This document shows, piece after piece, positions 62,208 through 64,000 of a stretch of 64,000 nucleotides of DNA. Origin of the DNA: Neokomagataea thailandica NBRC 106555 (GTDB lineage: Bacteria; Pseudomonadota; Alphaproteobacteria; Acetobacterales; Acetobacteraceae); contig NZ_BCZB01000009.1 in assembly GCF_001598495.1 (NCBI RefSeq), forward strand, positions 37,872 to 101,871, in the 5' to 3' direction. Position 1 is the first letter of the stretch, and every line of letters begins with the position of its first letter. The translations under genes were made by a program, and so were the position numbers. The notes below the pieces were generated by a model. It saw only the letters and a list, made by a program, of their open reading frames with translations. It was not told where the DNA came from and made no database searches.

Positions 62208-63665
62208 TTATGGAACGCGCTCGTCAGACGTTGCTGGGGGTTTGGGTTTTCGGCGTGTGGTACTGTGGTGCTTGCGGTCTACGGCTTCGAGGAAGCGGTC
62301 TGCCAGTGCACCGTAAAGAGGGCGGGGGCATACCATGCGTGAGACGCCAAAGGCTAGGAAGGATGTGGCAAGAAGGGCCAGTGTGACTTGTTGGTTATCA
62401 CACATTTCCATGACGATGATGGTGGCTGTGAGGGGACATTGAGCTACGCCGCAGAAGTAAGCCACTGTCCCTAGTAGGACGACGGCTCCGGGGTTCGTGT
62501 GAGGTAAAAATTGTTCTACCCAACCGCCAATCCCTGCGCCAACCGCTAAGCATGGGGCGAACATTCCGCCCGGTACGCCTGAGCAATATGATACGATCAT
62601 AGCAATGTATTTCAGCACGAAGAACGAGGCGGGGTAATGTTCTGTACCGGCAAAAATGGCGCGGGATTGAGCATAGCCCGTGCCGTATGTTTGGCCGTGA
62701 GACAGGATACCGATCACCGCCGTGATAAAGCCGCAAATGCCAGCAAAGAGAATGGGGTGTTTGGCGGCGAAAGGGCCAATGGGCTTGGGCAAGCCGCGTG
62801 AAATGCGGATGATGAGTGACGAGAAGCTACCGCCAGCGAGGCCACCAAGGATTCCACAGGTGAGAACTGCGATCCACGCTGTGCCAACGGGTACATCGAC
62901 ATCGGCATGGCCGAAATAGGTGTAATTTCCCAGAAGGGCGATGGCGGTGACACCCGAGAGCACAACAACCGTGAGGGTGCGGCCTGAGGTGCGTTGCTCG
63001 AAAGAATGTGACAATTCTTCAATTGCGAAGACGATGCCAGCGAGGGGGGTATTAAAAGCTGCGGCCATACCAGCCGCGCCGCCGGCAAGAATCATGCTGC
63101 GACGGGCGGAAATACTGGATTGCCCAAGGACGCGTGAGAAGCTGTGCATGATGAAGGCACCAACTTGCACGCTAGGGCCTTCACGCCCGATGGAGGCGCC
63201 GCAGATAATGCCGAGGCATGTCATAAGAATTTTGCCGAGGGCAATGCGGAAGGACAAAATCCGATCAACGATCTGGAAGTCATCAATGTGTAAAGTGGCA
63301 ATGGTTTGCGGAATGCCGGAGCCTTGCGCCCCCTGAAACACGGTCCGGGTGATCCACATGATCAGGGCAAAGCCAATGGGGGAGAGAATGAGCATAACCC
63401 ATGGGTGCCATGCGAGGATCTGCTCACGTAGGTCAGCGGCGCTGTCACCAAGTTTGGCGAAAAGAACAGCGACGATACCGATGAGAACCGCACCGGCCCA
63501 GTAAAGAGCTGTGCGTTTCCACTGTGTTTGTGTGTGGCGGGCAGAACGACGCAGGTGATGAATGCGGTCTTTGCGGCGCAAAGCATGCTTGGAGGAAACA
63601 TGCCCCCCTGGCGTTGGTTTGGAGGAAGGGGCGGAGGCGTTGGGTGTATGATCGGCCAAGAGCAC
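62208..63665 (-). CDS. clcA: ClC family chloride/proton antiporter (ClcA-like)
   Basis: 485 residues with about ten membrane helices. Canonical selectivity motifs are present: GAQGSGIPQTIATLH (GSGIP), CGASIGREGPSVQVGAFIMH (GREGP) and SGVPGGMFAPCLAVGAGIGG (GxFxP). These match the E. coli ClcA antiporter group involved in acid resistance, useful in an acid-producing bacterium. N-terminal cytoplasmic extension of about 50 residues, no CBS domains. Distinct from the CBS-bearing ClC-like gene at 17215. Followed by a strong terminator. Confidence 0.92.
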   Translation of the reverse strand: MLLADHTPNASAPSSKPTPGGHVSSKHALRRKDRIHHLRRSARHTQTQWKRTALYWAGAVLIGIVAVLFAKLGDSAADLREQILAWHPWVMLILSPIGFALIMWITRTVFQGAQGSGIPQTIATLHIDDFQIVDRILSFRIALGKILMTCLGIICGASIGREGPSVQVGAFIMHSFSRVLGQSSISARRSMILAGGAAGMAAAFNTPLAGIVFAIEELSHSFEQRTSGRTLTVVVLSGVTAIALLGNYTYFGHADVDVPVGTAWIAVLTCGILGGLAGGSFSSLIIRISRGLPKPIGPFAAKHPILFAGICGFITAVIGILSHGQTYGTGYAQSRAIFAGTEHYPASFFVLKYIAMIVSYCSGVPGGMFAPCLAVGAGIGGWVEQFLPHTNPGAVVLLGTVAYFCGVAQCPLTATIIVMEMCDNQQVTLALLATSFLAFGVSRMVCPRPLYGALADRFLEAVDRKHHSTTRRKPKPPATSDERVP

Positions 63666-63829
63666 ACTGTCCGGTTACAGGATTTTGCAGCAAAGGACGC
63701 ACAGGGGTGAGATCCGCAATACGTCTCCCGCTCCTGCACCCTTTATAGGGATGGGGTCAAGGATACTGGAACGTGCAAGATGCCATTCTGTTGCGGAGTG
63801 ATGTTATGATGCCGCAATTGTGTGCGTTT

Positions 63830-64000
63830 TTAGGAGAGAACGAGCACGCCAGAATGTTTTGCCTTGTCGCTTGGCTCGACATGGATGTGGATGGAAGCGC
63901 GGCCGAGTTCGTTGCGGATGGCGGCTTCAACGCGGTCACAAATGTCGTGCGCTTCGTCAACGGTCATGTCGTTTTGTACGACGAGGTGGAATTCAACGAA
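63830..64000 (-). CDS. Cation diffusion facilitator (CDF) metal exporter, 3' end only
   Basis: Partial gene whose 5' part lies beyond the right edge. The 56 visible C-terminal residues (VEFHLVVQNDMTVDEAHDIC; RVEAAIRNELGRASIHIHVE; P then a short tail) match the cytoplasmic dimerisation domain of CDF transporters such as FieF/YiiP, where the E/H residues and the IHIHVEP strand bind zinc or iron. Read from position 64000 to the stop at 63830. Substrate metal cannot be told from this end. Confidence 0.85.
   Translation of the reverse strand, partial: FVEFHLVVQNDMTVDEAHDICDRVEAAIRNELGRASIHIHVEPSDKAKHSGVLVLS

Noticed and set aside
1..64000. CRISPR array or cas genes, phage genes, toxin-antitoxin or restriction systems
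   Set aside because: No regularly spaced repeats and no matching proteins were seen on either strand.

Overview
The window reads as a contiguous chromosomal segment of an acetic acid bacterium (Alphaproteobacteria, Acetobacteraceae). Supporting signs are moderate GC content, alphaproteobacterial forms of GyrA, UvrA, HldE, LolA and LpoA/LppC, an MbfA-type ferritin/VIT iron exporter, a CobW+WD40 gene pair, and LPS genes of the LpxK/WaaA/heptose type. The genus cannot be fixed; the flgF-flgG-flgA genes point to a motile lineage or one derived from it (Gluconobacter or Asaia relatives are candidates).

Layout. 0-13.5 kb is mostly housekeeping: an Mrp/ApbC Fe-S carrier ATPase, tRNA-Thr, a decayed IS6-family element, a DAACS dicarboxylate/amino-acid symporter, tRNA-Lys, cyclophilin, coaD-gyrA, ssb, uvrA, and an AT-rich gene for an HExxH membrane protein. 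13.6-21.3 kb holds a superinfection-immunity-like small gene split by a homopolymer frameshift, flgA-flgG-flgF, a RidA protein, a ClC-like channel with CBS domains, an alpha/beta hydrolase and a stand-alone TonB-like protein. 21.3-22.5 kb is a nested insertion: an 827-bp IS5/IS427-group element inside an IS6-family remnant.

22.5-31.8 kb carries ubiA, rsmE, a gshA-type ligase, mbfA, lolA, a transporter of the aromatic/serine amino-acid family, rsmI and lpoA/lppC. 32-43 kb is an LPS inner-core region: lpxL-type acyltransferase, lpxK, an acyltransferase-WaaA fusion, two related GT9 proteins, hldD, gmhB, hldE and an AGE-family isomerase. 43-47.3 kb holds a rhodanese, cysteine synthase and an OmpR/EnvZ-like two-component system whose kinase has a Pro/Met-rich sensor region. 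47.3-54.9 kb continues envelope glycan functions (Wzm/Wzt-like ABC exporter, a GT4 glycosyltransferase, a WaaL-like ligase) interspersed with a DUF2272 lipoprotein, mtnA and an aldo/keto reductase. 54.9-64 kb holds CobW-WD40, a SelW-like protein, a class A acid phosphatase, a DUF4198 protein, a Fur-box-preceded TonB-dependent receptor, a second decayed IS5-type element, a canonical ClC transporter and the 3' end of a CDF metal exporter.

Two large-scale signals stand out. The + strand is C-rich over G from 1 to about 21.3 kb whichever strand carries the gene, and G-rich from about 22.5 kb on; the switch falls exactly on the nested IS cluster. The cysK/two-component block (43.6-47.3 kb) goes back towards C-rich. 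No CRISPR array, prophage, secretion apparatus or recognisable new defence system is present. The most interesting small-scale object is the split superinfection-immunity gene, whose frameshift lies on a perfect U UUU UUU slippery heptamer.
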